Shown: piece by piece, positions 12,225 through 26,215 of the stretch
How the letters are laid out: the number at the start of each line of letters is the position of its first letter
Numbering within the stretch: the stretch's first letter is position 1
Origin: Gorsachius magnificus
Taxonomy: Eukaryota; Chordata; Aves; Pelecaniformes; Ardeidae
Direction: 5' to 3'
DNA length: 64,000 bases
NCBI GenBank assembly: GCA_034008185.1
Contig: CM067084.1
Span: forward strand, 68,420,612 to 68,484,611
Notes under the pieces: model-generated
Seen by the model: only the letters and a program-made list of their open reading frames with translations
Told to the model about the DNA's origin: nothing
Database searches by the model: none
Translations under genes and position numbers: made by a program

Positions 12225-14533
12225 AGAGATTTCCTGTCCAATTATTTGAATTACTAGGATTACGTATGTAAGATCTGCAAATTCAAATGCTTGTCATCAT
12301 CATACAATTTTTTGCCAGTTGATTCATCTAAAATATGTCTAGACCGCGTAAGGGAGAGGAGAGAAAAGATCCTGGAAGTAATACTAGCCTGAGAAAATAA
12401 AAGGACCATCTAGTGCAGGGTATTGCTGGTGGACATGCCAGTTCACCTACACAATGATTATTCTTCTTAGCAAAGTGCCTGGCAAATGACATAAGATTGT
12501 TTTTCTACCTGAGCTGGCTTATGCAGAAACAATACAGGTACCAGTGCACTATGCTCACTGGTCTTTCCAGTGCTCAGGTTAGCTGTCAGAGATCCATCTC
12601 TGGCACCTCTGCATCGCCTTGTGGTCAGACTGAAGCAGCATAATCATTCAAATATTTAAGGACTCCTATTCTTTGGCAGGGATAACGGGCTTTATGCCCT
12701 CCTGAATCACACTTTCCTCTCATCTGCACTTCTGCAAAAGTAGTAAATATAAAATGCTACCATTCCCCTTAAAGGGGGCATTAAGCCCCTGAAGCAGCTT
12801 AGGCAGGTCCTCAGAAGACTGTATGAGTTTAGACTGCTGAGGGTAATTAGTTCCCTTAGGGTGAAGATGCAGAAGAAGAAATTTGGCAAGGGTTCTTTTT
12901 TTGAAAAGCCCCATGTCACTGTAGCTGCAGCCTCATTTTCAGACATTCCCAGTCTTAGCTTTTGCTCTGGAACCTCTCCAGTCCCCTGAACTCCACCAGG
13001 GCCTGTCTACATAGGAAAACCACTGAAATAGTTATGGTAGAATGGCTGCTCAAGGGTAGTCTATTCCAGCAGAAAAGTGATTTAATCCTGGAACAATCAC
13101 TACTTTTCCAAATAAGAGTCATCAATCTAGAATAAACCCCCTTATTCCAGAAGAGAAAGTTACCATGGGGAGTTATTTCACTGTAAATACTGGTCAGTAC
13201 AACCATATGGGCAAGCTCAAAGTGTCACATCTAGAGGAATAAATGCCATCTCTAAATATTTTTACTTTTTTTTTTCTTGTCATACAGTTTATAGTTTGAT
13301 TCCTGCATTAAACGTTTTCCTAGCAGATCTTGTAGCAAGACTGGGATGTAACTGCGTATATGTTTATATAGTAAACACTCACAATTAATTCCCAGTCAAA
13401 AGGAAAACAGTGTCCCAAGATTTTATGCTTTTTACAGTGAAACTGACCTACTCTCCACAAGTAAAGAAGAAGAAAAAGCTTTCCACGTCTACCATGATCT
13501 TCTGAGTTAGGTGGTGCACATGTGTGAAGCTCTGTTTCTGACCACGGACAACACAAAATAGAAGAATTACTCAATGCTGACCAAGTTGCAGGGGAGCAAG
13601 GAAGCAGAGCTTCCTGGCAGATGGAGCAGTGGGCTGACACTGTGGAAACAGATTCTATTTCTGTCTCCTTCACTGGCTTGCTGCATAGGCTTTGTGATAA
13701 CTATTATAATCATCACTTTTGTAACATACTCAAAGACCGCATGTGGGATGCAGATAACTGTCTTTTAAAACAAATTGAGTGTATCTATGCAATTCATATG
13801 TTCAGCAAGTCTTAAAGACAATATGCATTCAATATTTTTAATTCTGATTATCTTTCAGGTCTATAATCATTAGACACTTTCCTATTAAATTGCTTCTTGT
13901 AATAACAACTGGCAAGTGCTTCAGGATACCTCAAGCCTTCTCAAAGCAGGATAGTTGTTTCATTTATGTTTGTGCGATGGAGATTATAATGACTCTTTAA
14001 ATTCTCTCTTGGTGTAATCAACTAATAACAACAACAACAATCACTATTTGTACCATCTCTTGGTGATCAGTTATAGCAAATACTACTTATAAGTCATTTT
14101 GCTAATAAAATAGAATTGTAGAAAAAATTAACTAGTTATTCCTTCCAGGCTCTATTGGCATCTGTGGTTGGGTGGGGAGACTAAGTCTTGAACATTGCTC
14201 CTTGTTACTGCTGTACGAATTGTGTTCTAGGTCAGGAGAGCACTTAAACATCTGTAAGGAGCTGCTTTGGACCTCAGCGAACAGAAAAGAAATGCGTGCT
14301 TAAAGTTAAACATATACTTAAGAGAGCAGCCTCCTAAATAGATCCTAATTCTGAGTTGGTTCATTGGCCTGTAGTTAATCTAGAGAAAGGGGAAAATTGT
14401 AATTTCCCTGCATGAAGAGACAAGGTGGAAAGGGGCCAAAATTGTTCACTCTTCCTCGCTGGGGAGGAATGAGGTAGTAGAAGTGCTCAATACACATTAC
14501 TACAGGCATGGTCATGATGCAGTGGCAGAACAA

Positions 14534-14559
14534 CCATCTGATGGCAGCCATCTGATGGC
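14534..14559. repeat. Direct repeat of CCATCTGATGGC
   Basis: Two exact copies of the 12-mer are separated by AG. Each is nearly self-complementary and contains an E-box-type CATCTG, so the pair could bind bHLH factors. It could equally be a chance duplication. Confidence 0.6.
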
Positions 14560-15189
14560 TGGCAGAGAAGAGCAAATCATTGCACAGCAGTGGTTCGGCA
14601 CATCGTGGCAAGAGAATAAAGAGACTCTTTCATGTCTTCTGTGTCTTAGAAAGAGTGCAGAGAGGTCTAAAATCTTTCTGTTAGCAAACACATTGGTCTT
14701 GCTCTACAAGGTATCAAATAGCGCTGTAATCGTCTAGTTGATGTGCAAAATCTGCATGTTTTCTTCAGATATTTCTCTTTCTACAAATGTAGAAAAAATG
14801 TGCAATTTTTTTTTCCTGACAGAGTTCTAAGGGAGGCACATTGGTTTATTTATTTGCTTTTAGCACCAGGTCATAGAAAACTATTGTACCAAAAGAAAAG
14901 AGGCTAGGCACAGTTCATGAAGGAAAGTATTTATTTTGGTTGAATGTAAAGTCCTAATTTATTCAGCATATTTTTTAGGCCTTACATTTTATCCTTTTTT
15001 AATTAACTAATTTCTAAGCTTTAAACCTTGTACAAAAATATTTTATTGGAATTTCATTACCATTGTTTTCTTTGGGAAGGCAGCTTATAATCTTCCTGAT
15101 ATTATTGTAAAGCCATCACTAAGCAACATGCTTTGGCATTTGTATAAGCCTTTGTCCACCTCCTTCCCTCCACCCAAATGTACACATTT

Positions 15190-15425
15190 ACATTTACTGT
15201 TAAAATATTATGGATGCTGACACCAGTTTAGCCACAAGACCTGGTGTTAGACTGTCTCTAATTGATTTAATTATTCATAATTGCTCAGCTGGGGCTTATG
15301 TGTACTTCAGCATGATTAAGGGAGAACATACAAGTCTGCAGCTAATGATGTGTTCCATCATAATTTACAACCGTGAAGTTGCTAGAGCTAAGTTGTATAG
15401 GCATAGTACATTTCTAATCCTGTTT
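15190..15425. promoter_or_regulatory. Candidate conserved regulatory element, homeodomain motif cluster
   Basis: The sequence contains TCTAATTGATTTAATTATTC, CATAATTGCT, CAGCTGG and AGCTAATGATG within about 130 bases. This is a dense mix of TAAT cores and E-boxes without low-complexity repetition. Such composition is typical of conserved developmental enhancers, but conservation cannot be seen from one genome. An open frame crosses it but has no recognisable domain. Confidence 0.3.
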
Positions 15426-16228
15426 AGAATGTTTTTTCAGACCTTGCCAAAAAAAAAGAAGAAATAAATCAACCACATTTCTGATGCTCTTCGTAAATTA
15501 ATTTTAAGGAAGGATTGGAACAGCATGCTGTCCTTTGGTTTGTTTAAATGAAAATTATTGGTAGGATCAGCAGATCAACAGATCTGAGTCCACTGCATGT
15601 GATTTAATTGCAATGTGTTTCTTTCTGTTGCTTCCTTTCTAAGTGTATTTGCTCATCCCTCTTTTCTACTTGCTCATCTTGTGCTAAATATGGTGAGATT
15701 TTCTGTGAAAAATATTGTCATTTGTGATTATTCAAAAATAAAAGTTATTTCTGTCAAAATGATGCATGAAAATGATCACACAGTGGTTTCCTTAATTGTC
15801 ACCAAACATGTTTTCATAATTAGTTCAAGACAAGCAATTCTGACGATGCCATGTACATTTTATGAGACAACATCCCTGAATACTGTTACTGAGGGATGGT
15901 GCCTTTCTTTTGTCTTTCAACAGTTCCTTACACATGGTGAACACTATTGAGGGAAAAAAACAATAGCAAAAATACTAAAAATGAACATGGTTTCCAGTGT
16001 AACTGGATAATTTCAGGTAGGACCTCTTTTTTGCTTCTGATTGGAAAAAAAAACTTTTTTGGAAGTCTATGTGTCAGAAAAGGAAAGCAAAGACATGGTA
16101 TGCTGTGAATGATGAATATTTCTGAGATTTCTATAGTCTTCACATTGCTAGTATGAAGTTCAGCATTTCTTAAGAGTTCACTCAGACCTAGTGCATTAAT
16201 CAGAGAAAGCACAGTTTACAGGATTATA

Positions 16229-16250
16229 TTCAGTTTAATCTTAAACTGAA
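16229..16250. repeat. Perfect 10-bp-arm palindrome
   Basis: TTCAGTTTAA and TTAAACTGAA flank only TC, giving a near-perfect 22-base palindrome able to form a tight hairpin or to bind a dimeric factor. No larger inverted repeat extends from it. Confidence 0.8.
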
Positions 16251-19200
16251 CGTTAAATCATACTGGCTGGTGACGCAAACTAGAAAACGCAGCACCACTG
16301 CCCTGATAGTAAAGGCAGTGTGGCTTTGTCTGGAGCAAGCCTCAGTTGCTGCTAACAGGGCATTAACTTTCTGCGGTACTTTGTATTTTGGAGCCCTTTG
16401 AATAAAAAAGAAAGTTCTCCCCCAAGTCTTGGTTCCTAGTACAGACTTTTCTTTTTTGGACCTTGGAGAGACACAACATGCAGCACTTAGAACTGCAATG
16501 TATTATCAGAAGGATGTAATTACAATTATTTATTTAAGCTGGTTCTGAACCAGGGATTCCTGATATGAAGCTGGAGCCAGTAAAGGCTTGAAAAACTACT
16601 GACAATAAGCAATTCTTCATGGAACAAAACTATTACAATAGAGGGTCTTTGATCTTGCCTGTCTCCTGTTGCCAATTGAACTTTGTCACCATGCACTGTC
16701 ATCCACAAGGGAGCACTTTTGAATTAAGCAGTCTACAGCAATTTAGTCTGTTCCAGCTTTGAAGTGCCAACATCAGTCAGGCCAGTACTAACTTTTTTCA
16801 TTAAATTTTTTTTGAGTTCTCTTAGGAGTTTAGCAGTCCTGGCATTTAGATAACTAAAGTCAAGAAACCAAGGCACTAAGACATCAAAAGCAAGAGAGGC
16901 CCCTAAAATACAAATGTGAACAATCATTAGGCTCTAATGGTGCACTTCATTAATGTCCACTTCAAAGCAAAAGTTTACTGACTTTGGGATTGACTAATTT
17001 ACACATTGTGGGAAATTGCTGCCAGCCATGCATGTAACCACTAAATGTTTCTGGAATAAATAGAAACGCCCTCTTCCTTCAGAAATCAGGAACTGCAAAC
17101 TGAGCCTTTAATTGCAAGATGGCCTTTCATTTGAATCGGAATGGAAAACCTGTCTAGCGCATAAATCACTAAAGCTGTGTGTAGTTATCATACAGACACA
17201 CAGATGTCAATCAGCATCCTTTTGCAGATTTCTCTCCTTCCCCCATGCTCTGCAGCTAAACAGGAATATTACAGCATAGTCTGGTTTTCTTTTGGATGTG
17301 TTCAACTATTTAGAGTCTTCAGAAATTCTCATCTTCCTTTGGAACCTAGAGCCTGCTGAAAGGTCAGTCTCTTCTAAGCAAAACTGGTTGCTACACCACT
17401 GAGACTGAGTTTCTTTGGGAGGAGGGAAAGAGCTGTACTACTTTAATTGTTAGTGGTAACTCTTACATGAGTAAACAAAATGCCACTGTGCCAACAAACT
17501 GCATTCACATTCAAAGTTGTACTAGTCCAGTTATATCAATTTAAAGAAAAAAATCATAAACTAGCCACCAGAGTTAAAAACATTATTCAGATAATCAGAA
17601 TGAAAGCCCACCATGCTAAGAAACAGCTACAGTATGTGAACTGCCTAAGCAACACCCTCATGCAGAAAAGTCTAAGAAGATGGGCCAATTTGTAAAAGAA
17701 CTGAGCACATGCAAACTTTCTTATGCTGTCAGGAAGGATTGCCTACATTACAAAATGTGGTTGTGTTTGAATGGAATTGTGATAACTGAGTGAGAGGACA
17801 GGAGGCCAGTCACAAGTTAGAGGTCAATGGAAGCCAGGAAAAATTGTGTTCAGCTGATGCTATGGTGAATATAATTTGTCCTTGTCTAAACACTAACCAC
17901 TAAGAGATGGTAACATCCTGCCATCTAACTAGATTGCTTCCAATCTTGTTCAAACGCAATCAAATCTTTTATCTAGACAAGCCTCGCTGTGGCTGTAAAA
18001 TCTCGGCCCCTTTGAAAAGTCAAGCTGTTGGCTCTTAATGCGTAAAAGAACCTAGAAAACGTTTTGCTTAAAAAGGATCTGTATAAGATTGCCAGAAATC
18101 CACACTTTAGTGTGAACGCTTAGAGAAAGAAAACTATTATGGATGTGCATTGGGTAAAATAGGGAGAGATGGTTGCCAAGAGTTATGATGAAAAATAGGG
18201 AAAAGAGTTATAATGTTTCTGCTTTATATTTCAACTAGCTTCCTTAATTTTTAGCAATTACCTTCTTGTTGCAACATTTTAATAAAAGTCTGTGCCTTCA
18301 TGCCTGGTAGGGAAGCTAACTTGCCATGGGCAAGAATGGCAAGAAAAAAAAAAAAAGGAAAAAAAACCACTTAGCAAACCACAAATTTCAGAGACCTAGT
18401 CACATCTGTGTTTTATCAGCTTTTTCCGGATAGTATTACACCAAACAATTGTCTGCAGATCGGTAGACAGCTGAGACTTTAAAGTGCTGAATTACTGAGA
18501 AAATGCTAGAGATAAAAAACAGCACATGTATCCTATCAATGTAATGAAACCAACCTGCTGCTAGCGCCATAGTGCCTTAGTTCTAAGTACCCTGTAGAGG
18601 AACGGAAGGCTTTCATTTAACTCTTAAGAGGAAAGCAAGGGAAAGAAGAGTAAAGGTCATCTAATACCAGCCTTAATCACAGAACTGAAATACTCTCAGA
18701 TATATGAAGGCAGGAATGCTTGGTGTTCAAAACAAAACACCAACTGCGGACAACAAGAGTGTGTCTGATCGTACTGGGGGTACCATTTCCTATCAGAAAT
18801 TCCCAAGACTTAGGCTGATGTCAAGTGGAGTTACAGACATGGAACGTGGCAAAAGCTGAAACTAAAAAGCCTGGGTACTCAGGCACTGCCACATTAAAGC
18901 CAATTCAATCTGGTAGGAAACTCTCCAACAGAAGGTAGATTCAGTACATCAGCCAGAAGGTACACTGAAATGAATAATGCATATTTCCTGAACGGAGCAT
19001 GGTTGTTAAGCATCAGAGCTACTACACAATGACAGATGTAAAATTTAAAGTTATGTTTAGAACTCCAAAAATTATTCCACAGTGTACTCTAAGTATAAAG
19101 AAAATAGAGAAATGCAGAGATTTAAATAAAGCTCTTCAGTCACAAAAAAAGATTGTTGAATTTCTCACTTTTTTTTTTTTCTTTTACATTGTGCTAGGAC

Positions 19201-21944
19201 TGCACTGCAAATTAGCTGTCAAGTTTTCTTGGCTGAGCATGTTACTCAAGTGTCTGAGGTGAAATAACTCATAAAGTACTTGACTGTACTCAGTGAAGGT
19301 AGTAATGAAACTTCAAGGACTAATTTTTTTTTTTATTAAAAGCATGAAAATCAATGGGACTTTGTGACTTATTTCATTAAAGTTCAAATTTTACTCCACT
19401 GACTTCTACTGGATTAAGAGCTAGCCTAAAATGACTACATAGTCAGAAATCTTAGGAAAGCAAAAGGTAATGAGTGAGGAAAAAACCAGATATTTAATAT
19501 AAACCTTTTTGTATTAATATATATTTTAATCAGGTTTAGATTATATGTATGAAAGTAGCCTTTCTCCATTAGTCCCTCAGGCTCCAAATGACTCTCAATT
19601 AGCCATTTAAAGTTAGCTAATTTTTGCCTGTTTTGTGGTAGAACCATAGAAGAGACACATGAAAGAGGAGCAATATTTACTTGGGGCAAGAAATTCCTAT
19701 CTTTACGGAAAAGCACAAAGGCCACAGAGACATTTATGAGCAAATAGAGAAGATGTCAGCTGAAGCAGGCAGCATGGGGAAAGTGTGAGAGATGAGAGCT
19801 GATAAGTAGAAAAAGTAGAGAGAGGATATTTTTTAATTTAAAAGTGACTTTAAAGTCTTTTGCACTAAAACATCTTAACATACCGTTAATGTCACAAATA
19901 GCCATAATGCTGAACACTTTAATTCAATGAGTGTTCATCACAAGATGAAATTTCTTTGTATACGTATATGAATATTCTAGGAACTGGGCATACCATGGAC
20001 ACATACTTGAACTGCACTTCAACATGTGGCGTAAAAGAAATGATGAAGTATAAACCACTCATTTAATGCATTTCCAGTTAGTTTTAATCCACTCTACTAT
20101 GCAATCAAGTGTAAAAGTGAGAGAAAATGAATATGCATGAAACCTATAAATTCACCTTATTGTCACCTAATTTAATGTATTCTCAGGGGAAATATGGTGG
20201 AGAACTGAGTAGTTTGTAGCTTATTTTTAAAGCTCCTTAATTAAATGCCCAAATCCCACAAAATGACATGGAAGTATATAAAATGGGCTTTTATATACCA
20301 AAATTCTTACTAAGGATTGGAATTCGAGATTGAGATGTCGTGTATAAATTAATTCTAATGAATTACTGTCCATGTTGAATACTCTCTTCCATAAACCGAC
20401 AAGGACACTTCTGCAACACTTCATAGGTCACTGTTCATCAGCCAAGAGGTAAACAGATAAATTCTATAAATTCTATGTCAGATGGATATTCTCTGTTAAG
20501 AGAACAGAGTATTTAGGTGTATAAAGACTAGCCAAATATTGAAAGATGGGAGTAAATTTCAAACAGCTTTATGAATAGAATATGGCTAGAGTCACCCTGG
20601 GTATTATGGTTTCAGGGAATGTAAGTGATGAAATTAGTCCCATCAATACACAAATATAGAAGATTTTCTTTTGTTTACAAAGCTAAGATTTCAAAAGTTT
20701 CCAAGCAATAGCGCATGTCATTCACTTATTGTTCCAATTCCTTTCTTCTTTAATGTTGATTGATTTGAAAAGATTGTCTTTAATTCAAAAGCTGTTTTCA
20801 TTTTAGTTTTCATCTTTCTGTCATGTTCCAAATGAGATGAAATTGAATTACCCTCAAGTATAAACAAAAGAGTTTTGATTTTCTTATTTGCTTTATCCCC
20901 CAGAGACTGCAAAGATTGCATATAAACATCTTTTTATTTCTCCTACTTCTAGTCTAGAGAACACCATGAACGGATGAAAATTCTCCAATACCAGTCCTTT
21001 CTTACACTTTGTGCATCAAAATGATAGTATTTCTTACCTCACAGGAAACATCTATGGCTTACAATTTTATTGCTAAAGTATCTTGCATCACAGTTTGTGT
21101 GCAATGATACTCTGTACTATGTGATACTTGTATCATTCTGACATGCAGTGGCTATTCACCCATTCAGCTGCTATAACTCAGCTACTACCTCTGAAGTAGC
21201 TTAAAAGAAGGTTGTTGAGGTTCCTAGGCCAAAAAGTTGATACACTTTGTCATACTTTTGTCTAGATAGTTTGCTCTTTCAGACTCTTCAGGGCTCTACA
21301 GAGGATATAGTTATTTTATCACTCATCAATGTTGAATATAGGAAAATATAAAAAAAATCTGATTTTTGACTGCATGGCCAAACATGAATGAGATCCTTCT
21401 CTACAGGTTACTCAGTTCCCCTTTTAAGGGAAAAGAAAGAAGGAAAAAATAATAATAAAAAAAGGAAGTTTCATGAACAAAGTATGGGTGGAGGTGTGAG
21501 AAACCAAATCTTGGAAATTCATGCCAGCAAAGGAAAAAGATAGCCATACCAGTGCATGTGCACTTTTCCCAACTTCATACCAGGCTCCGTGGTGGGAGAT
21601 GATCAGAATGCTTTCTTTCGTTGACAGTGCTCTTTCATATAGTTCTCCGTAACTGCCTCTGTTTTTATGTTTTGCTACCATCCCCACTTGATTTCACTGT
21701 GAAGACTCTCTGCTGTAACTGCCTGGAAATTCTCCAAAGCTAAGCCAATCCTAGAATTACAATACTTAGCCACATTGCATACACTGGCCAACTCGCTTTC
21801 ATTTTATGGTATTTTCTTCCATCAATCACATTGGCTGAACAGAGTAGTGCTTGGGTTTACACAGGAAGAAATGCATGTAAGAATCTTCTACCTGACGAAG
21901 TCACATGTTGACTCAAGGTAGTTACATTTCCATGTCAGCATGGG

Positions 21945-21945
21945 A

Positions 21946-21968
<23 letters not shown>
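21945..21968. repeat. Poly-A run of 24
   Basis: An uninterrupted A24 tract is followed by GAAGAAAATCCC. It could be the tail of a retroposed sequence on the plus strand, but nothing upstream is recognisable as a SINE or processed gene copy and no flanking duplication was seen. Confidence 0.9.
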
Positions 21969-21976
<8 letters not shown>

Positions 21977-24900
21977 TCCCTTCAAATAAACCAAACATTT
22001 TAGCAGTCCAAAAGGTCAGTCCCATCCCCTATGAACTAATGTGAAGGTGATGTAGGTCAGCATTTCTGGCTTTATAGGCTTGAAAATATGATTTTCCTAG
22101 TACTGAAATAACTCATTTGTTCTTACTCCACGTTTAGGCAACCTGGGAAAATATGCATCAGCAAATAAGACTCAGGAAGACAGATGGATCTTTCAGATGT
22201 TTAGTGCATAGAAAAGCTATTGCAAATTCTCTGATTAGCACTTTTGACGTATGCACAGTGGCTAGATCCCAGCAATTATTTACTGGGATTTGCTCAATCA
22301 CCGCACTGATGACATGTATTGCTTGTTATTTTAGCAAATTGTTTTTCCTCCAAGTTAATTAATTCTTTCTGACTGAATAGCATACACTGTCAAAAGCTTT
22401 TGAAGTCTCTTTTTTCTTTTCAAATCATGCCGAGGAAAGGAGTCAAAATTAATCTGCAGGATTCTGAAGCTGCTATGTACAATTTTAATTAATATTATTT
22501 TATTTATTGTTTAGGCCTATGTTGACTAACCTGACCTAATAGTTTCTGGGTGAAATTTAGCTTGATTTCTTCCAGGGGAGGAAATGACCAAATATGTGTT
22601 TGCTTGTTCTCAGCTACTTATAAGATGCATAGCTATTGATTTTGTAATACATTCTTATCCTGAAAAACTTTTAAGGTGTAACAGCTAGTACAGAAAGCAC
22701 AGCACAGATTACTTATTATCAAGACACCATGAAAGTAAAAATTATTTTACTGATATATTCTTCTTACAGAAAATGATATGTATATACATTATCTCCTACT
22801 AAAACATAATCCCTGTTAATAGAAATAGAAGGAATTTCCCTTTGAAATGAAGCTATGAAACGAAGAGAAGCAACCCATTCACAGTTCAGAGTGCTATTTT
22901 ATTCTATGACCAGCCAAGTATCATCAGACAAAAAGTTTCTAGAGATTCATTCACTGCCCATTTCAAAGACTTGAATGACAGGGAATTATGAGGACCAGAA
23001 GGAATAAAAATGAAGTAGTGATGACTTAAGTGACATGGTGACGTGAAAAGTTACAGGATGCACAAATCCTCAAAACCCAAGCATAACTGTTTGTGTGCTA
23101 GAATCCACACAAAGTAGGCTTTCATATAAGTGGCAATAAATACTGCAAAAATGCAACAACTGAGAAGAGGATTTGTTATAACCACAGGAAACAATGTAAT
23201 CAGTCCTCTCTACCAAAGCCTATGAAGAAAAACTTAAATTAGTAAACAATGGGGATACACTCAGTAAATCTAGTGTAAAACATGCCTTTCTGTCCCTTAC
23301 TTCTGTTCCCTGTTTGCAGAAGAGTAATGTGCATTGCCATTGCTTTTAAGGCAAATACTGTCAATAAAATAGTTGATTTTTACCTTTGTCCTTTCTTCAA
23401 AATAATGCCTTTTTTTTTTCCAGATTTGCCATAATGTGTCTGATGTGAATGACAATATCTGCGTGTGCCAAAAGAACCGAGTACACTAGGTGAAAAGGAG
23501 AAGACAGTATTTTTACCAAAATATGTGGGTAAATAATATTCTTCTAGTTTCTGAAAACTCTTTGATGTTATCAGTCAAGAGCTGGGATATTAGATTTGAA
23601 GGTTTGATCTTACAAATTTACAACTAAGTTATTTTTAGTATTTCCTTAAAAAATGAAAAACTGGATTATAGCCTCCATGTATTTACACTGAGGACTGAGG
23701 GAATCTATATCAATATATAATTTATGCTGCCTCTTTACATGCATACAGTGCTAATTCTGTTGGCTATATATTAAAATATGATACACTGTAGTTCTCAGTA
23801 CAGATACAGATATATTCTTTATGTTTTTAATTCTATAATCATGTGGTTTTTTTTTTTAATTAAAGTGTTCAATGTTGCTCTTAACTTATGTGACAGCAAA
23901 GAAGCTTTCCCTTGGTTAAATTAATAAATATATAAAATGCTGTTTTCAAAAGACTTTGTCTCTAAGACACTCTCACCACTGCAAAATTCAGGATGAAAGC
24001 AAGATATCCATATAAGCAAAGAAGGTAAATGATAACTGAATTTGATAGTATGCAGAAGATTTATCTTAAAGTAATGATAGTTACTTTGGAATCTTTCCTA
24101 TGAGCAATCTGTTTTAAAAAGAAGCAATATTTAACCAAAGATCTGTAGCTGTAGGGAGTTTTCCTGATTTTCTTGCTAATTTCTGCTATTCTTCCTTTCT
24201 AATACCTTGCCTGCCATTTTAATTTCAGATAAATTGTTCCTCAACTTTCAGGTGTTGACTTCATTCTTCATTTTCACAGATTTTTCAGATCTTTTCCCAA
24301 AAACAGCTTTCTGGTTCTTCCCTGACTCTGGATTTGAAATTTTAAGTTGGAAGCAATTGACAAATCAAACTCTTGGTTTGAATATTCCAAACATTTGACT
24401 CTTGGAAGGAGTCAAATACAGACACAAATTTTACAGGTTGTCCCCTTCAATAATTTCATCCAGAATTAACTTGAAAAAAACCCTGCTTGGATAATCCACA
24501 GTACTCATGTGTTTAAACCCAAGAGCTTTTGGTGAAATACTTAATTCAAGCACCTGAGCAAATATGGCCTCGACAGGGAAAGATGCCTACGTTTCCTACT
24601 CTGCAGCTAGTTCTGCACTGCAAAGTTATTGCTATTACAGCAGAAAACAGGTCTCCTTTTACTTAGTGGACATTAGTTGTGAATTAAAACACTGAAAGTA
24701 AGCAGCCTGCCAGTTTCACAGACCTTAACACATCACTCTCCGTGACAACATGGAACTCAGAGGAAGGAAGAATGTTCCTGGGGGAAAGCTGAGAAGTGCA
24801 AAGCATTTTTAATTTCTTTTAAATCTGGGATGTGGTGTTTGTTTTTGTTAGCTGAAAACTACTGTTTGAAGTCCGTTTGTGTTGGTAGATTACTTTATCT

Positions 24901-26119
24901 ACTCTTCCTCAGGGAACAGACACTACACTATCACTTTGTATACACTACAGTGATAGTGCCTTTACATTTGAGCATGGAATTGTATGCCATTACGTTCAAG
25001 TGCTTTATTTTCCCTTAGAGCTCTGAAACACGAGAGCAAACTTTCCTGTAAATGGAGGAGAGCCTTGCTTTACTGTTTTTTTCTCTTAAATCTTGAGTTT
25101 GTGTGTGGAAGGGCTGAAGAGGCCTTATAATATGCAGAGAATTTAAAGATGCAAGAGGTAAAGGGGCAAGACAAAAAGCATTTAAATAACATGCAAACCA
25201 GCAAAATTTTCTAAATTATACTGTAAAATATACCTTGACAGACAGTTGTAAGAGCACCACAGAGAAACCCTATGTAGGAAAGCTATAAACATATAAAAAA
25301 TCCCATAACATTTCAGAAGCAATGAAGTTGCTTAAGAGCTTAGGTCCCCACAATTGTAATTCAGATCTGGGTTCCAACACCATTGAAATGTCCTTGAATG
25401 TTTTATCTAATGGCAATAACAACCACGTTTCTGCACCCAGGTAACTCCTTCAGATAGAAGGAACTCTATCCTTTTTAAAGGATGAAGTGCCTTTCAGAGA
25501 TAGCTTCAATCACACTTTACTCCCTAAGTGTTGCTGTACACCCACAACTACCCATCCTAGCCACAAAGAAAGAGGTTATTGTACCTGCTATTGATGTTGC
25601 CTGCATTAACATTATCATTGCCCCAGAACATTGTCTTGGAACAGAGCCCACACTGTGCCCAAACATGAGCCCACGTACATACCTGTAATGTGGAGGGACT
25701 GGTACCATGAATGCCATTTGCTTTTGCAGCACCATCGTGTAGCTGTTGTCGGACAAGTTGACTTGGACCATGACATCAAGTGCCAACAGAAAAGATGGTG
25801 GTGGTACGTATCAGCAGACTAAGGTTGCCTGTAAATGTTGAGAAGACACCATGAAGACGTCCTACATACTTGGGACACAGTGAAAAAAGCTGGGTTATGG
25901 AATGTGCAAGCTCAAAAGGAATTTAGGAAGGCAACTTTCTTAAAGACTGTATTTCCAGCTGAGTTCTGACAGCATTATAGAGGAGCACCCTTTTTATTAG
26001 GTTTAACATAGCTAGCTTTGGTAACGTCTGAGTTTAATATCAATAATGTAATTTAATTATCACTCCAACGGTAAATTCTCAAATATCTCTTTACTACAGT
26101 AGTTCTCAGAACACCTTAG

Positions 26120-26215
26120 AAGATAACACTATGCATTTTACAGGTGGAGAAACTGAAGCACACAGTAACTAAAGTAGTGTCACCCATAAAAGCAGTGGTT
26201 CAACCATGAAAATTA
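26120..26215 (-). repeat. MIR core-SINE fragment
   Basis: ATTTTACAGGTGGAGAAACT, then GAAGCACACAGTAACTAAAG, then TGTCACCC and CAGTGGTTCAACC follow the order of the MIR consensus read on its reverse strand. The tRNA-derived head and the 3' tail are not recognisable. MIR is an old amniote SINE, so the match implies an insertion that predates birds. Confidence 0.75.

Larger units (their letters stand above)
6206..15189. other. Non-coding, mostly unique sequence
   Basis: No exon with convincing splice sites and coding bias was recognised. The block holds an old repeat at 6480-6554, a small stem-loop at 7552-7576, a 14-bp-period tandem repeat at 12184-12224 and a doubled E-box motif at 14534-14559. 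It also has several runs of 8-12 A or T. Octamer-like ATTTGCAT occurs near 9932. The longest open frame is 117 codons on the minus strand near 13.3-13.7 kb, overlapped by open frames on the plus strand, and looks like chance. Confidence 0.55.
15426..26090. other. Non-coding, mostly unique sequence
   Basis: No supported gene. The block holds a perfect short palindrome at 16229-16250, a (A)24 run at 21945-21968, a 10-bp tandem repeat near 20459-20480 and several short poly-T runs. A weak old-repeat trace (TTTTACTCCACTGACTTC, near 19390) resembles the sauropsid palindromic repeat group. Frames at 25517-25786 are open on both strands but no coding exon can be built there. Confidence 0.5.

Noticed and set aside
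25517..25828. Possible exon on the minus strand, with an acceptor-like TTTACAG near 25829 and a donor-like CAG/GTATGT near 25682
   Set aside because: All three frames of the putative 146-base exon contain a stop, and the open frame starts only after one of them. Frames on the other strand are open over the same bases.
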